Shown here one piece after another: positions 7,227-14,856 of a stretch of DNA of 40,682 nucleotides (position 1 is its first letter; the number at the start of each line of letters is the position of its first letter). The stretch is taken from the NCBI GenBank assembly GCA_029776595.1, contig JAKOSX010000005.1, positions 1 through 40,682 of the forward strand, given 5' to 3'. The notes under the pieces were generated by a model. That model was not told where the DNA came from. It worked only from the letters and a program-made list of their open reading frames with translations, and searched no databases. The DNA comes from Bacillota bacterium (GTDB lineage Bacteria; Bacillota; UBA4882; UBA8346). The position numbers and the translations under genes are program-made.

Positions 7227-8577
7227 ACACTTTCTCCACCAACCGCTTCAGCCCGTTTTTGGGGATAACTGCCCAATCGGGGCGATATTTCAGCTCATAA
7301 TCCAATTCATAGACGACCCGTTCCAACTGGAAGAGTTCCAGCAGTTTACGGCTTACCGCCGGTTCAGGCAGCCATTCCCGGCCGCAGGTTGCACAATAAC
7401 CCTCCCAAAACCTGTCGGCCAGTTGGCCTTCCAATGTTTCTCCGTCGGTCAAATCCATCCCGTGAATGCGGTAACTGAAAGAACGCAGCATGGACGCCAC
7501 ATCTTTCAAAGGTGAATCGTAACACCCCCGCTCATGAATGGGTTTCAACGGTTCACCTTCGAAATCAATCAGCAACCAACCGGAATCGGTTTTCAATACC
7601 TGCTCCAAATGGAGGTCGCCGTGAATCCGGAAACAATATCCCAGATCACATCCAGTCAAAGCCTGTTTCACCTTTTTTAGTTTGTCTGCGGCAACACCCG
7701 CTTCAGCCGTCAATTCTTCGTTAAAGGTAAGGAAGATGAAGTTTTCCAGATTCTCAACTTTTTCCGCCAACATCTCTGCAGTAAAACGGAGAAAACGATT
7801 CTCTTCACGGCTGATCTGGGCCAGCTCCCGGTGAAACTCACCGAGAGTTCTCCCCAATGCGACGGCTTCATGGAACAATGCTTCGCGATCTGCCACCAAA
7901 CGCCGACACACTTCCCAGCCGCTGCCGTGATGGGATACCCATTCCTGCACCATGGCCAATGTATAGTGATGGCCGTTGGATGATTGATAAGATAATGAGC
8001 CGTACACTTTCGGAACGATTCCGGCTTTTTTCCGACTTAATGCCCGGTTCAATCCCAACTCCGGATTGATTCCGGGGAAAACCAGGCGGTAATTTTTGAT
8101 TAAAAAACGTTGGGAAACAAAGAGGAGAGAATTGCTGGATGAACCGTGCAAACGGCCTTGAGCAGGCAGGACCCACGGTTCCGAGGAGAAGATAAACCAG
8201 CCGGAGGCCGTCTCATACACTTGCTCCAGAAAACCTTGTTGGAATAGCGACCAATAATACGGGGAATGGACTCCGTCGAAAAAAGAATATCCGCCTTTGA
8301 CAAAGAGGGGTCGTTCTTCCCTTTCTCCCCGGACAGCCCATAACGGTATAAAATAAAAAAAACCAGCAGCTTCCGGTGGAGATGGGGTTACGGAGAACAA
8401 AAGCAAGCATAACCGGTGGTCGCTGAGCGTATCCGGTTGAAAAGTCAATATATCTTCGAGCGTTAACTCGCCGGAATGCCCCCGATGGGAAAACCATCGC
8501 TCCGAGGCAAAAAAAGCCGGTTCCAAGCGGGCGCAGGCATTGCTTAACCGGGTATCCGTCACAGGCTTCCAGAACAC
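7225..8577 (-). CDS. mak: Maltokinase (Mak/Pep2 family)
   Basis: ATP-dependent maltokinase converts maltose to maltose-1-phosphate, the donor used by GlgE. The kinase-like C-terminal half carries the diagnostic HGDLHLEQVLKTDSGWLLIDFEGEP (about 318-342) with catalytic Asp, then the Pep2 hallmark DSPLKDVASMLRSFSY. The N-terminal cap domain is weakly conserved, as usual. Length (450) matches mycobacterial Pep2 (about 455). The ORF track uses TTG at 8580; I prefer GTG at 8577, six bases after GGAGG. Partners TreS, GlgE and GlgB are not in the window. Finding this next to a GlgM-type enzyme in a Firmicute-like genome is uncommon. Confidence 0.87.
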   Translation of the reverse strand: MFWKPVTDTRLSNACARLEPAFFASERWFSHRGHSGELTLEDILTFQPDTLSDHRLCLLLFSVTPSPPEAAGFFYFIPLWAVRGEREERPLFVKGGYSFFDGVHSPYYWSLFQQGFLEQVYETASGWFIFSSEPWVLPAQGRLHGSSSNSLLFVSQRFLIKNYRLVFPGINPELGLNRALSRKKAGIVPKVYGSLSYQSSNGHHYTLAMVQEWVSHHGSGWEVCRRLVADREALFHEAVALGRTLGEFHRELAQISREENRFLRFTAEMLAEKVENLENFIFLTFNEELTAEAGVAADKLKKVKQALTGCDLGYCFRIHGDLHLEQVLKTDSGWLLIDFEGEPLKPIHERGCYDSPLKDVASMLRSFSYRIHGMDLTDGETLEGQLADRFWEGYCATCGREWLPEPAVSRKLLELFQLERVVYELDYELKYRPDWAVIPKNGLKRLVEKV

Positions 8578-8610
8578 CAAAGACCTCCGTCAGTACAAAC
8601 CTTGGTATAA

Positions 8611-8698
8611 TTGACAATAGGTTCACGGTTCACGGCACACAATTCACAAACAACCAGTTACTGAAATCATGTACTGTGCACTGTGTACCATGTACCAC
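8611..8698. repeat. Dispersed intergenic repeat, copy C
   Basis: Begins TTGACAATA then the tandem GGTTCACGGTTCACGG, and ends GTACTGTGCACTGTGTACCATGTACC. The words match those in copies A, B and D. It occupies the gap between the methyltransferase and the maltokinase. Confidence 0.6.
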
Positions 8699-8722
8699 CC
8701 GACTTCACTTTTAAGCCTGTTA

Positions 8723-9478
8723 TTATATTTTCTTTCCGGCAAAAATTTGATTCATTCGCTCGCTATATTGTCCGGGCTGGGTATAGATGGTTAAAGGAGG
8801 TAAAACTTGCAAACCGGGTTTCCCGCCGGGGCGGGCTTCCAGCAGCACCAGGTTGCTTCCGGCATCAGGATAGGAGTATACAAAGCAAAGCCGCTTCGGC
8901 GTGAGATGATGTTGAATCATGACAGTGATCAATTCCGCCAGCCGCTCAGTGGGATAAATCGCCGCCACCCGGCCGTTCCCTTTTACCAATCGGGAAGCGG
9001 CCCGGACCCAATCCTGAAGGGTACAGGCCACTTCGAACTTGGCCATGGCCAAGGCTGGATTTTCGGAAACAACCCCCGCTCCGGCCGGATAATACGGCGG
9101 ATTGGTCACTACCCAATGAAATCCGTTGACCGGCAACTGACGGTGAATTTCCCGTAAATCCCCTTGGATAATGGTAATCTGATTTTCGAGCCGGTTCAGT
9201 CGAACGCTTCGCCGGGCCATGTCCGCCAACTCCGGTTGAATTTCCACCCCGGTCACCCGGGATACGCGGTCCTGGCCCGCCAATAACAGGGGCAATACCC
9301 CGCTTCCCGTTCCCAGATCAACAATGGTCTCCGACGGTTTGGGACGGATAAAGCCGGTTAATAAGAACGCATCCAATGTGAATTTAAAAACAGCCGGATT
9401 CTGAATGATCTGTAAACCCTGATAGCCCAAGCGGTCAATCCTCTCTCCGGGCTTTAAAACAATATTTCCATTGGTCAC
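8723..9478 (-). CDS. tRNA1(Val) adenine-37 N6-methyltransferase family (TrmN6/YabB-like)
   Basis: A SAM-dependent Rossmann methyltransferase of 251 residues. SAM-binding motif I is VDLGTGSGVLPLLLA (about 52-66) and the N6-adenine motif is NPPYY (about 124-128), as in TrmN6 (YfiC) and Bacillus YabB, which methylate A37 of tRNA1(Val). The N-terminal LGYQGLQIIQNPAVFKFTLDAFLLTGF is typical of that group. GTG start at 9478 with AGGAG 7 bases before it. It follows murA by 32 bases and is likely co-transcribed. The exact RNA target is inferred from family. Confidence 0.83.
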   Translation of the reverse strand: MTNGNIVLKPGERIDRLGYQGLQIIQNPAVFKFTLDAFLLTGFIRPKPSETIVDLGTGSGVLPLLLAGQDRVSRVTGVEIQPELADMARRSVRLNRLENQITIIQGDLREIHRQLPVNGFHWVVTNPPYYPAGAGVVSENPALAMAKFEVACTLQDWVRAASRLVKGNGRVAAIYPTERLAELITVMIQHHLTPKRLCFVYSYPDAGSNLVLLEARPGGKPGLQVLPPLTIYTQPGQYSERMNQIFAGKKI

Positions 9479-9510
9479 CGCTTTACTCCTGAACTATACA
9501 CAGATTATCA

Positions 9511-10767
9511 TTAACAACGGACTCTTTGAATATTGGCCCCCAAATTCCGAAGCTTTTCGTCAAAACGCTCATATCCCCGGTCGATATGATGGACGCCGGA
9601 CACCTCGGTCACTCCGTCAGCCACCAGGCCGGCAATGACCATGGCCACCCCGGCCCGGATATCCGTGGCTTCAACCGGGGCTCCGCTCAACCGTTCCACG
9701 CCGCGGAAGATGGCCGTATCCCGTTCCACCTTTATCTCCGCCCCCATCCGACGCAACTCATCCACATACCGGAAACGGTTGTCGAAGATGGTTTCCCGGA
9801 TAATACCCGCGCCTTCCGCCTGAGATAACAACACACCGAAGGGCGCCTGGAGATCGGTGGCAAACCCGGGAAACACTGCCGTATCCACATCGACCGCTTT
9901 CATCCGGCGGTTGGCCCGGATCAAAATATCCGTATCCCCTTCAGTTATTTCAGCGCCGGCTTCCCGCAATTTGGCGATGGGAATCCGCAAATGTTCGGAC
10001 AAGACATTGGTCACCAACACCTCGCCGCCGGCAGCCGCCGTTGCGATTAAAAACGTCCCGGCTTCAATCCGGTCAGGAATGGGCGAATGTTCACAACCGT
10101 GAAGTTCCTTAACCCCCTCGATCCTTATGGTATCCGTACCCGCCCCGCGGATTTTTGCCCCCATGCTGTTCAGCAAAATGGCCGTATCCACGATTTCCGG
10201 CTCTTTCGCCGCATTTTCCAAAATAGTCACACCGTCGGCCAAAACCGAAGCCAACATCATGTTGATGGTCGTGCCGACGCTGCACTTATTAATATAATAG
10301 TTGGCGCCTGTCAGACGGCTGGCTTTGCAAATCATAAACCCATGTTCCACCGAAACTTCCGCACCCAACGTCTGAAAACCGCGCATATGCAAATCGACAG
10401 GGCGGGAGCCGATCTCATCCCCGCCCGGCAATGCGACTTCAGCCTGGCCCACCCGCCCCAGCAGGAGTCCTGCCGTGTAAACCGACGCCCGGATCTTGCG
10501 GACCAGTTCATACGGGGGCTTATGATCAACAATGTCTTTGCCGTTGATATAAACACACCTTTCCCCGAACCGAACCTGAACCCCGGTGCTCCGCAGGATC
10601 TCCGCCATGGTATATACATCGCTGTTAGATGGAATATTGCTTAAACAAACATCCTCTTTCCCCAAAGCGGCGGCAGACATCAATGCCAAAATACTGTTTT
10701 TGGAACCGCTGATTTCAACCGTTCCCCGAAGTTTATTCCCTCCGATCAGAACCAACTTATCCCCCAT
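9511..10767 (-). CDS. murA: UDP-GlcNAc 1-carboxyvinyltransferase MurA, fosfomycin-insensitive type
   Basis: First committed enzyme of peptidoglycan synthesis: it moves enolpyruvate from PEP to UDP-GlcNAc. The two-lobed EPSP-synthase fold is shown by SGSKNSILALM (Lys-Asn pair at about 22-23), RASVYTAGLLLGR and the C-terminal DIRAGVAMVIAGLVADG. The active-site loop reads LPGGDEIGSRPVDLH, so residue 117 is Asp (codon GAT at 10417-10419) where most bacteria have the Cys that fosfomycin alkylates. The same change makes the Mycobacterium and Chlamydia enzymes resistant. Start ATG at 10767 overlaps the ireB stop as TGATG, with GAAGGG ahead; the ORF track adds one TTG codon. Confidence 0.95.
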   Translation of the reverse strand: MGDKLVLIGGNKLRGTVEISGSKNSILALMSAAALGKEDVCLSNIPSNSDVYTMAEILRSTGVQVRFGERCVYINGKDIVDHKPPYELVRKIRASVYTAGLLLGRVGQAEVALPGGDEIGSRPVDLHMRGFQTLGAEVSVEHGFMICKASRLTGANYYINKCSVGTTINMMLASVLADGVTILENAAKEPEIVDTAILLNSMGAKIRGAGTDTIRIEGVKELHGCEHSPIPDRIEAGTFLIATAAAGGEVLVTNVLSEHLRIPIAKLREAGAEITEGDTDILIRANRRMKAVDVDTAVFPGFATDLQAPFGVLLSQAEGAGIIRETIFDNRFRYVDELRRMGAEIKVERDTAIFRGVERLSGAPVEATDIRAGVAMVIAGLVADGVTEVSGVHHIDRGYERFDEKLRNLGANIQRVRC

Positions 10768-11030
10768 CAAATCCCTTCTCTCTCCAGATAGTCATGAACC
10801 AATTCATCCAGAATCTGATCCCGTTCCAACTGTCTGATCATTAAGCGGGCATTCTGATGATTGGTGATATAGGTCGGATCTCCGGATATTAAGTAACCGA
10901 CAATCTGGTCGAGGGGATTGTAACCGTTTTCCCGAAGCGCACGGCAGACATGTCTCAAAATCGCGGAAACTTCGTTCTTGGATGGTAATTGCGCCGCAAA
11001 CTCCCGGGTATCGTCCATATGCAAACTCAT
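10767..11030 (-). CDS. IreB/ReoM family regulatory phosphoprotein (UPF0297)
   Basis: The core SAILRHVCRALRENGYNPLDQIVGYLISGDPTYITNHQNARLMIRQLERDQILDELVHDYL is a clear UPF0297/IreB match. In Enterococcus IreB, and in Listeria ReoM, a Thr near the N terminus is phosphorylated by the PASTA kinase; ReoM then stops promoting ClpCP breakdown of MurA. Here the N terminus reads MSLHMDDTREF, with the D-x-T-x-x-F pattern kept and Thr8 as the likely site. I start at Met13 of the ORF track (AAGGGGG 9 bases ahead), giving 87 residues. The stop codon overlaps the murA start by one base. Family members usually sit by alaS and ruvX instead. The 250 bases upstream show no clear promoter or known RNA. Confidence 0.92.
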   Translation of the reverse strand: MSLHMDDTREFAAQLPSKNEVSAILRHVCRALRENGYNPLDQIVGYLISGDPTYITNHQNARLMIRQLERDQILDELVHDYLEREGI

Positions 11031-11250
11031 AATATGTATCCCCCTTCGCAACCTCCTGGAATCCATCCCATTCGGGCCGTTTGCGCCTTATTTTTTCCAA
11101 ATTGCCGGAAATAATCCGTTGACACATCCTTCAGGCGGCTGCTGCCAACACTGAATCATGCAACGCTCTATTATTAGACATCCACACCGAATCCCCTTTT
11201 AAATTCTTCCGGTTTTTATTAAATCTCGGGAACAATTTATCGAATAATAA

Positions 11251-11280
11251 AACAAAAAAGAGGACTGTGACGTCCTCTTC
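11251..11280 (-). terminator. Rho-independent terminator of the FtsH-like operon
   Basis: Minus strand: stem AGAGGAC/GTCCTCT, 6-base loop, then TTTTTTG. It starts right at the stop codon of the FtsH-like gene. Confidence 0.88.
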
Positions 11281-12765
11281 TCAAGCGCATTGCAATTGTT
11301 TGCGGAACCAGTCGCCGGAAACTTTCTCTTCTTCCAGCAAAACGTCGCAGATTTTCCGGATGAACGGTTCTTTATCGCGTAAAATATTTCTCACGCGGGT
11401 TTGCTGTTCTTCCAAAATCTCTTTTAAAGCTTCATAAATCCGTTCCTTACCGACCAAATCTTCCTGGACAATTCCCAATTTGGACAGGCCGGTTAAAATC
11501 AGCTGTTTGCCGATGGAAGTCGCCTGTTCAAAATCATTGGAAGCCCCGGTACTCCAGTTATGATAGATCAATTCTTCAGCCAAAGCACCACCCAGGCATA
11601 TGGCTATCTGATCTTCAAGATACCCTTTGGTATACAGATATTGCTCCTGTTCTTGGGCTTGGCGCATGAATCCCAGGGCTTTGCCTCTGGGGATCACCGT
11701 CAAAGTGGCCACCGAGCCTGGTCGGACCGTTTCACTGACCAATGCATGTCCGATTTCGTGGACGGCAACCCGTGTCAATTCTTCCCGGTCCACTTTGCGT
11801 TCGAGTTTCTCCCCGAGCATCACTTTGTCAATGGCTTCCCGGATATCATCCATCTCAATCTGGGTCCGTTCTTTCCGATAAGCCAAGATGGCCGCTTCAT
11901 TGATGAGGGACTCCAGATGCGCTCCTGAAAATCCAAAGGTGTCTTTGGCCACTTCATCCAGATCAACTCCGGCAGCCAAAGGTTTTCCTTTCGCGTGAAT
12001 GTTCAGAATATGCATCCGTCCTTCCCTGTCGGGAAGATCCACTTTCACCTGGCGGTCGAACCGCCCCGGCCGAAGGATGGCCGGATCAAGCATATCCGCC
12101 CGATTCGTCGCGGCAATCACCACAATATTCACGCTCTCCTCGGGCTTAATCCCGTCCATCTCCACCAACAACTGGTTCAATGTCTGGTCATATTCCAAAT
12201 GGGAGCTGTGACTGCCCCGTTTTCCGGCGATAATTTCAATTTCATCAATGAAAATGATGGCACTTTGTTTATTCATTTTCGTTGCAAGTTGCCGGGCTTT
12301 ATTGAACAATTGCCGTACCCTTTGGGCACCCACACCGGCATAGAGCTCGACAAATTCGCTTCCGGAGGCCGATACGAACACCGAATCGGTATAATTGGCC
12401 GCAGCCTTAGCCAACAGCGTCTTTCCGGTTCCGGGCGGTCCGGTCAAGAGAATCCCTTTAAGCGGCCGGATCCCCAACTGTTGCACGGTTTCCCGGTCTC
12501 GCACAAAATCCAGAGCTTCGAGAAGCTCCCGTTTGGCAACTTCCTGCCCTCCGATGTCGTCAAATCGGACGCCGGTATCGACCCGCCCCGCGGACGGATT
12601 GCCGACGAATTCAAACTGATTGCCCATTTTGCCCTGAGTGAGCAAATAAAGAACGAGCAACGCCCCGCCGATTAGGAAAAGAGGCGTCAGATCAATTCCC
12701 CGGCTGGTTAAAAATACCGCCGTTCCAAGAGTTATACCAATTAAAAGCTCACGATAACGCATCAT
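11281..12765 (-). CDS. FtsH-like AAA zinc metalloprotease lacking a periplasmic domain
   Basis: A membrane-bound ATP-dependent protease. Two hydrophobic segments at about residues 6-20 and 28-43 are joined by only some eight residues (TSRGIDLT), whereas normal FtsH has a periplasmic domain of about 75 residues there. The AAA module has Walker A GPPGTGKT (about 108-115), Walker B AIIFIDEIE, and the second region of homology ATNRADMLDPAILRPGRFDRQ. The zinc site is HEIGH (about 335-339), and the later GGALAEELIY...TGASNDFEQAT supplies the third ligand region. At 494 residues it is shorter than FtsH (about 610-650). It overlaps the upstream membrane protein gene as ATATGATG, with GGGAGG 9 bases before the first ATG. 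A general FtsH elsewhere in the genome is likely. Confidence 0.87.
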   Translation of the reverse strand: MMRYRELLIGITLGTAVFLTSRGIDLTPLFLIGGALLVLYLLTQGKMGNQFEFVGNPSAGRVDTGVRFDDIGGQEVAKRELLEALDFVRDRETVQQLGIRPLKGILLTGPPGTGKTLLAKAAANYTDSVFVSASGSEFVELYAGVGAQRVRQLFNKARQLATKMNKQSAIIFIDEIEIIAGKRGSHSSHLEYDQTLNQLLVEMDGIKPEESVNIVVIAATNRADMLDPAILRPGRFDRQVKVDLPDREGRMHILNIHAKGKPLAAGVDLDEVAKDTFGFSGAHLESLINEAAILAYRKERTQIEMDDIREAIDKVMLGEKLERKVDREELTRVAVHEIGHALVSETVRPGSVATLTVIPRGKALGFMRQAQEQEQYLYTKGYLEDQIAICLGGALAEELIYHNWSTGASNDFEQATSIGKQLILTGLSKLGIVQEDLVGKERIYEALKEILEEQQTRVRNILRDKEPFIRKICDVLLEEEKVSGDWFRKQLQCA

Positions 12766-13319
12766 ATGGAACCACCTCCCGAACCCGTATCATTGAACGT
12801 CACCCAACGGGACGTCCGGGGGACGGCTTGGTACAGAAAATGGGAACCTTCTTCAAGCTGAACATAGACATATTCTTCAGTTAAATAAACCTTGCTTGTC
12901 ACGCCATTCCCCTTCAAATTATCCAAAGCGGATTTCAACTGGATGTAATGGCCGGAAGCCAATGCTTCTTCCAGATAAAACGATAGGTCGTAATGAACTT
13001 TTTCGAGGCGCTGGTTGGGATTGCTTTGTATCACAAACGATGTCACCGGTTTATGATGATACCGTTCGACTTTCGCCTTAACAAACTCCAATAATTCCTT
13101 AAGATCATCCGTCTGTTTTAACGTCAGTTCAACCGCAACTCCGTTCTCAACCGGTCGCACCGCAAAATGCCGGATTTGACCCTTACTCAAAATCTCCTTC
13201 TGAAGTGGTTCGTTAACTTTCCATTTTGTATTTAACGCCTGCCCGCCGAATAAAAGTGCCAGCGTACAAGCGAAAGCGGCCACTACCATCCACGTCTGAA
13301 GATTTTTAAAATACTTCAT
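12762..13319 (-). CDS. Single-pass membrane protein coupled to the FtsH-like protease, unknown
   Basis: I do not recognise this family. It has a short cytoplasmic start (MKYFKNLQ), one membrane segment (about 10-28, WMVVAAFACTLALLFGGQAL) and about 155 residues that should lie outside the membrane, mixed alpha/beta, ending in a glycine-rich tail TGSGGGSI. It has no Cys in the outer part and no catalytic motif. I prefer the ATG at 13319, since AAGGAGG is only 3 bases from the first ATG at 13325 but 9 from this one. Its stop overlaps the start of the FtsH-like gene. It may supply in trans the outer domain the protease lacks; that is inference. Confidence 0.75.
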   Translation of the reverse strand: MKYFKNLQTWMVVAAFACTLALLFGGQALNTKWKVNEPLQKEILSKGQIRHFAVRPVENGVAVELTLKQTDDLKELLEFVKAKVERYHHKPVTSFVIQSNPNQRLEKVHYDLSFYLEEALASGHYIQLKSALDNLKGNGVTSKVYLTEEYVYVQLEEGSHFLYQAVPRTSRWVTFNDTGSGGGSI

Positions 13320-13360
13320 CGGCATCTTCCTCCTTAGTTAACATAAAAAATTTTAACACA

Positions 13361-13386
13361 AAAAAATATCGCCTTGTATAGGCGAT
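13361..13386 (-). terminator. Rho-independent terminator upstream of the FtsH-like operon
   Basis: Minus strand: stem ATCGCCT/AGGCGAT with a 5-base loop, then ATTTTTTTG. It would stop transcripts arriving from the substrate-binding protein gene and the palindrome region. Confidence 0.8.
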
Positions 13387-13419
13387 TGCTGGAACAAAAG
13401 TTTAGGTATGAGGCGTGTT

Positions 13420-13700
13420 ATAGTTGACATTTTACACTTGACAGTGGACAGTTCTTTCCCGGGTACACAGTACATAGTTCACGGTGCACAGTGCATAGCT
13501 GCATCCTAATATAAGGTCCTAGGTCTCGGGTACTAGGTCCCAGGTTCTGGGTTATGGAAGGAACGCTAACGCGTTCCTTCCTAGAACCAGTGCCTAGCAC
13601 CTAACACCTAGAACCCAATGCCATTTTTCCTTTACACTTTAAAACTGTCAACTGTCCCAACTGTCAACTGTAAACTAACTATTAGACCCAGGGCCTATTA
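13420..13700. repeat. Dispersed intergenic repeat, copy D: large imperfect palindrome
   Basis: This 383-base gene-free stretch (13326-13708) holds a terminator and then an element of about 280 bases with overall dyad symmetry. The left arm runs TTGACA..., TTGACAGTGGACAGTTCTT, GGGTACACAGT, CCTAGGTCTCGGG, CCAGGTTCTGGG; the right arm mirrors these as AGAACCAGTGCCTAG, CACCTAGAACCC, ACTGTCAACTGTCCCAACTGTCAACTG. The centre is a perfect hairpin at 13556-13581. Copies A, B and C carry parts of it. The ORF at 13418-13600 is an accident of the repeat. Confidence 0.75.
13556..13581. repeat. Perfect 11-bp hairpin at the centre of copy D
   Basis: GGAAGGAACGC, loop TAAC, GCGTTCCTTCC. No T run follows on either strand, so it is not a normal terminator. 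Confidence 0.85.
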
Positions 13701-13708
13701 CCCAGTCC

Positions 13709-14755
13709 CTATTGAATAACCGGCAGACGTTTCTCCTTGAGTACCTGATTCAATAATGTCAAATCATAGATCTTCTCCAAATGGGGTTTATCTTTTCCCA
13801 AAAAACCCAGGCGGTAAGCACGGTCCGCTGAGATGAAGAGGGTCTTCATTGCCGGATCCCAGGTTAACTCAAACCGGCTAAACGCCTGTTTGATGATGTT
13901 CTCCGGCAGAGAAGCACTGGTAATGGCATGCAGCTCCCGGTTTAACATTTTTTGATAACGCTCCGGATCCCCATTGATGCGTTGGGTTAATTCCACATGA
14001 GCTTTCAACCATTTCTTGACCAGCCCGGGATAATTCTTCAGAAATTTCTGGGACACGATAATATTGGCGGTAACAAACTGCCCTTTATCCCATAAACTGC
14101 GTTCATCCACATAGATCACGCCCCGGGCCTCCGCGACCAGACGGCTGACCCATGGTTCTACGGTCCATGCGCCGTCGATCTCTTTCCGTTGCAAAAGATT
14201 CAATTGATCCGGATTGGGCACCGGTAAAACATGGACTGTCCCGCCTTGCTGCACCGGTTTCAGTCCATGGGACATCAGATAATATCGTAAAGCCACATCC
14301 TGGGTGTTTCCTATCTGCGGTGAGGCCAGTTTCAGGCCGCTCAATTGCTTGGGCGACGTGATCCTCAGATCGGAACGCAATACCAGCGAAGCTCCGCCGC
14401 TGGCCGCACCGGCCACAATCTTCAGCAGTTTGCCCTGCGTCCGGATATATCCGTTGATGGCCGGATTTGGCCCGATATAGGCCAAATCCAGATGCCCCGC
14501 CATCATGGCTTCGATGACCGACGGACCCGCATTAAAAATATATTTTTTTACGGCCACGCCCGAACCCAAAGCCTTATGAAACGTCCCGTCGGCCATACCG
14601 ATAACCGCTTGGGCATGGGTAATATTGGGGAAATACCCCACCTTCATCTCCTGTCCGGCCAGACCGGAAGAGAGCGCCAACCACCCCATCCCCGTCAGCA
14701 GCAACCATCCAATGAGCCATTGACGCACCCTGTTTCCCCCCTTAGCATTAGTCAC
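13709..14755 (-). CDS. ABC transporter substrate-binding protein, SsuA/TauA (NMT1-like) family
   Basis: A secreted or lipid-free binding protein of 348 residues. The signal peptide covers about residues 10-34 (RQWLIGWLLLTGMGWLALSSGLAG), and the mature part starts MKVGYFPNITHAQAVIGMADGTF, the typical opening of sulfonate/taurine/nitrate-type binding proteins. Other family features are GPSVIEAMMAGHLDLAYIGPNPAINGY and GAWTVEPWVSRLV. The ligand could be a sulfonate, a thiamine precursor or similar; it cannot be told apart here. No permease or ATPase gene is adjacent, so it is an orphan. GGGAGG lies 7 bases before the ATG; a second good site precedes GTG at codon 10, which would give a tidier signal peptide. 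Confidence 0.83.
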   Translation of the reverse strand: MTNAKGGNRVRQWLIGWLLLTGMGWLALSSGLAGQEMKVGYFPNITHAQAVIGMADGTFHKALGSGVAVKKYIFNAGPSVIEAMMAGHLDLAYIGPNPAINGYIRTQGKLLKIVAGAASGGASLVLRSDLRITSPKQLSGLKLASPQIGNTQDVALRYYLMSHGLKPVQQGGTVHVLPVPNPDQLNLLQRKEIDGAWTVEPWVSRLVAEARGVIYVDERSLWDKGQFVTANIIVSQKFLKNYPGLVKKWLKAHVELTQRINGDPERYQKMLNRELHAITSASLPENIIKQAFSRFELTWDPAMKTLFISADRAYRLGFLGKDKPHLEKIYDLTLLNQVLKEKRLPVIQ

Positions 14756-14798
14756 CTCCCTATCCTATGCTTTAATCCTGCATTTTGCCTCCATTGGG

Positions 14799-14804
14799 TA
14801 TAAT
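14799..14804 (+). promoter_or_regulatory. Probable -10 element of the TPP enzyme gene
   Basis: A perfect TATAAT stands 53 bases before the start codon in the divergent gap. I see no good -35 at the right distance. Confidence 0.35.
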
Positions 14805-14856
14805 TGTCCCTGCTTAAGGAAAACATCATGACAACCTGTTGTTATGGAGGAAAGTC

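Noticed and set aside
11995-12675. 226-residue ORF antisense to the FtsH-like gene
   Set aside because: Shadow frame over the AAA domain.
13418-13600. 60-residue ORF in the intergenic gap
   Set aside because: Made wholly of the repeat copy D; the words recur elsewhere out of frame.
13420-13700. CRISPR array
   Set aside because: The repeated words are short, degenerate and inverted, with no even spacers and no cas genes.
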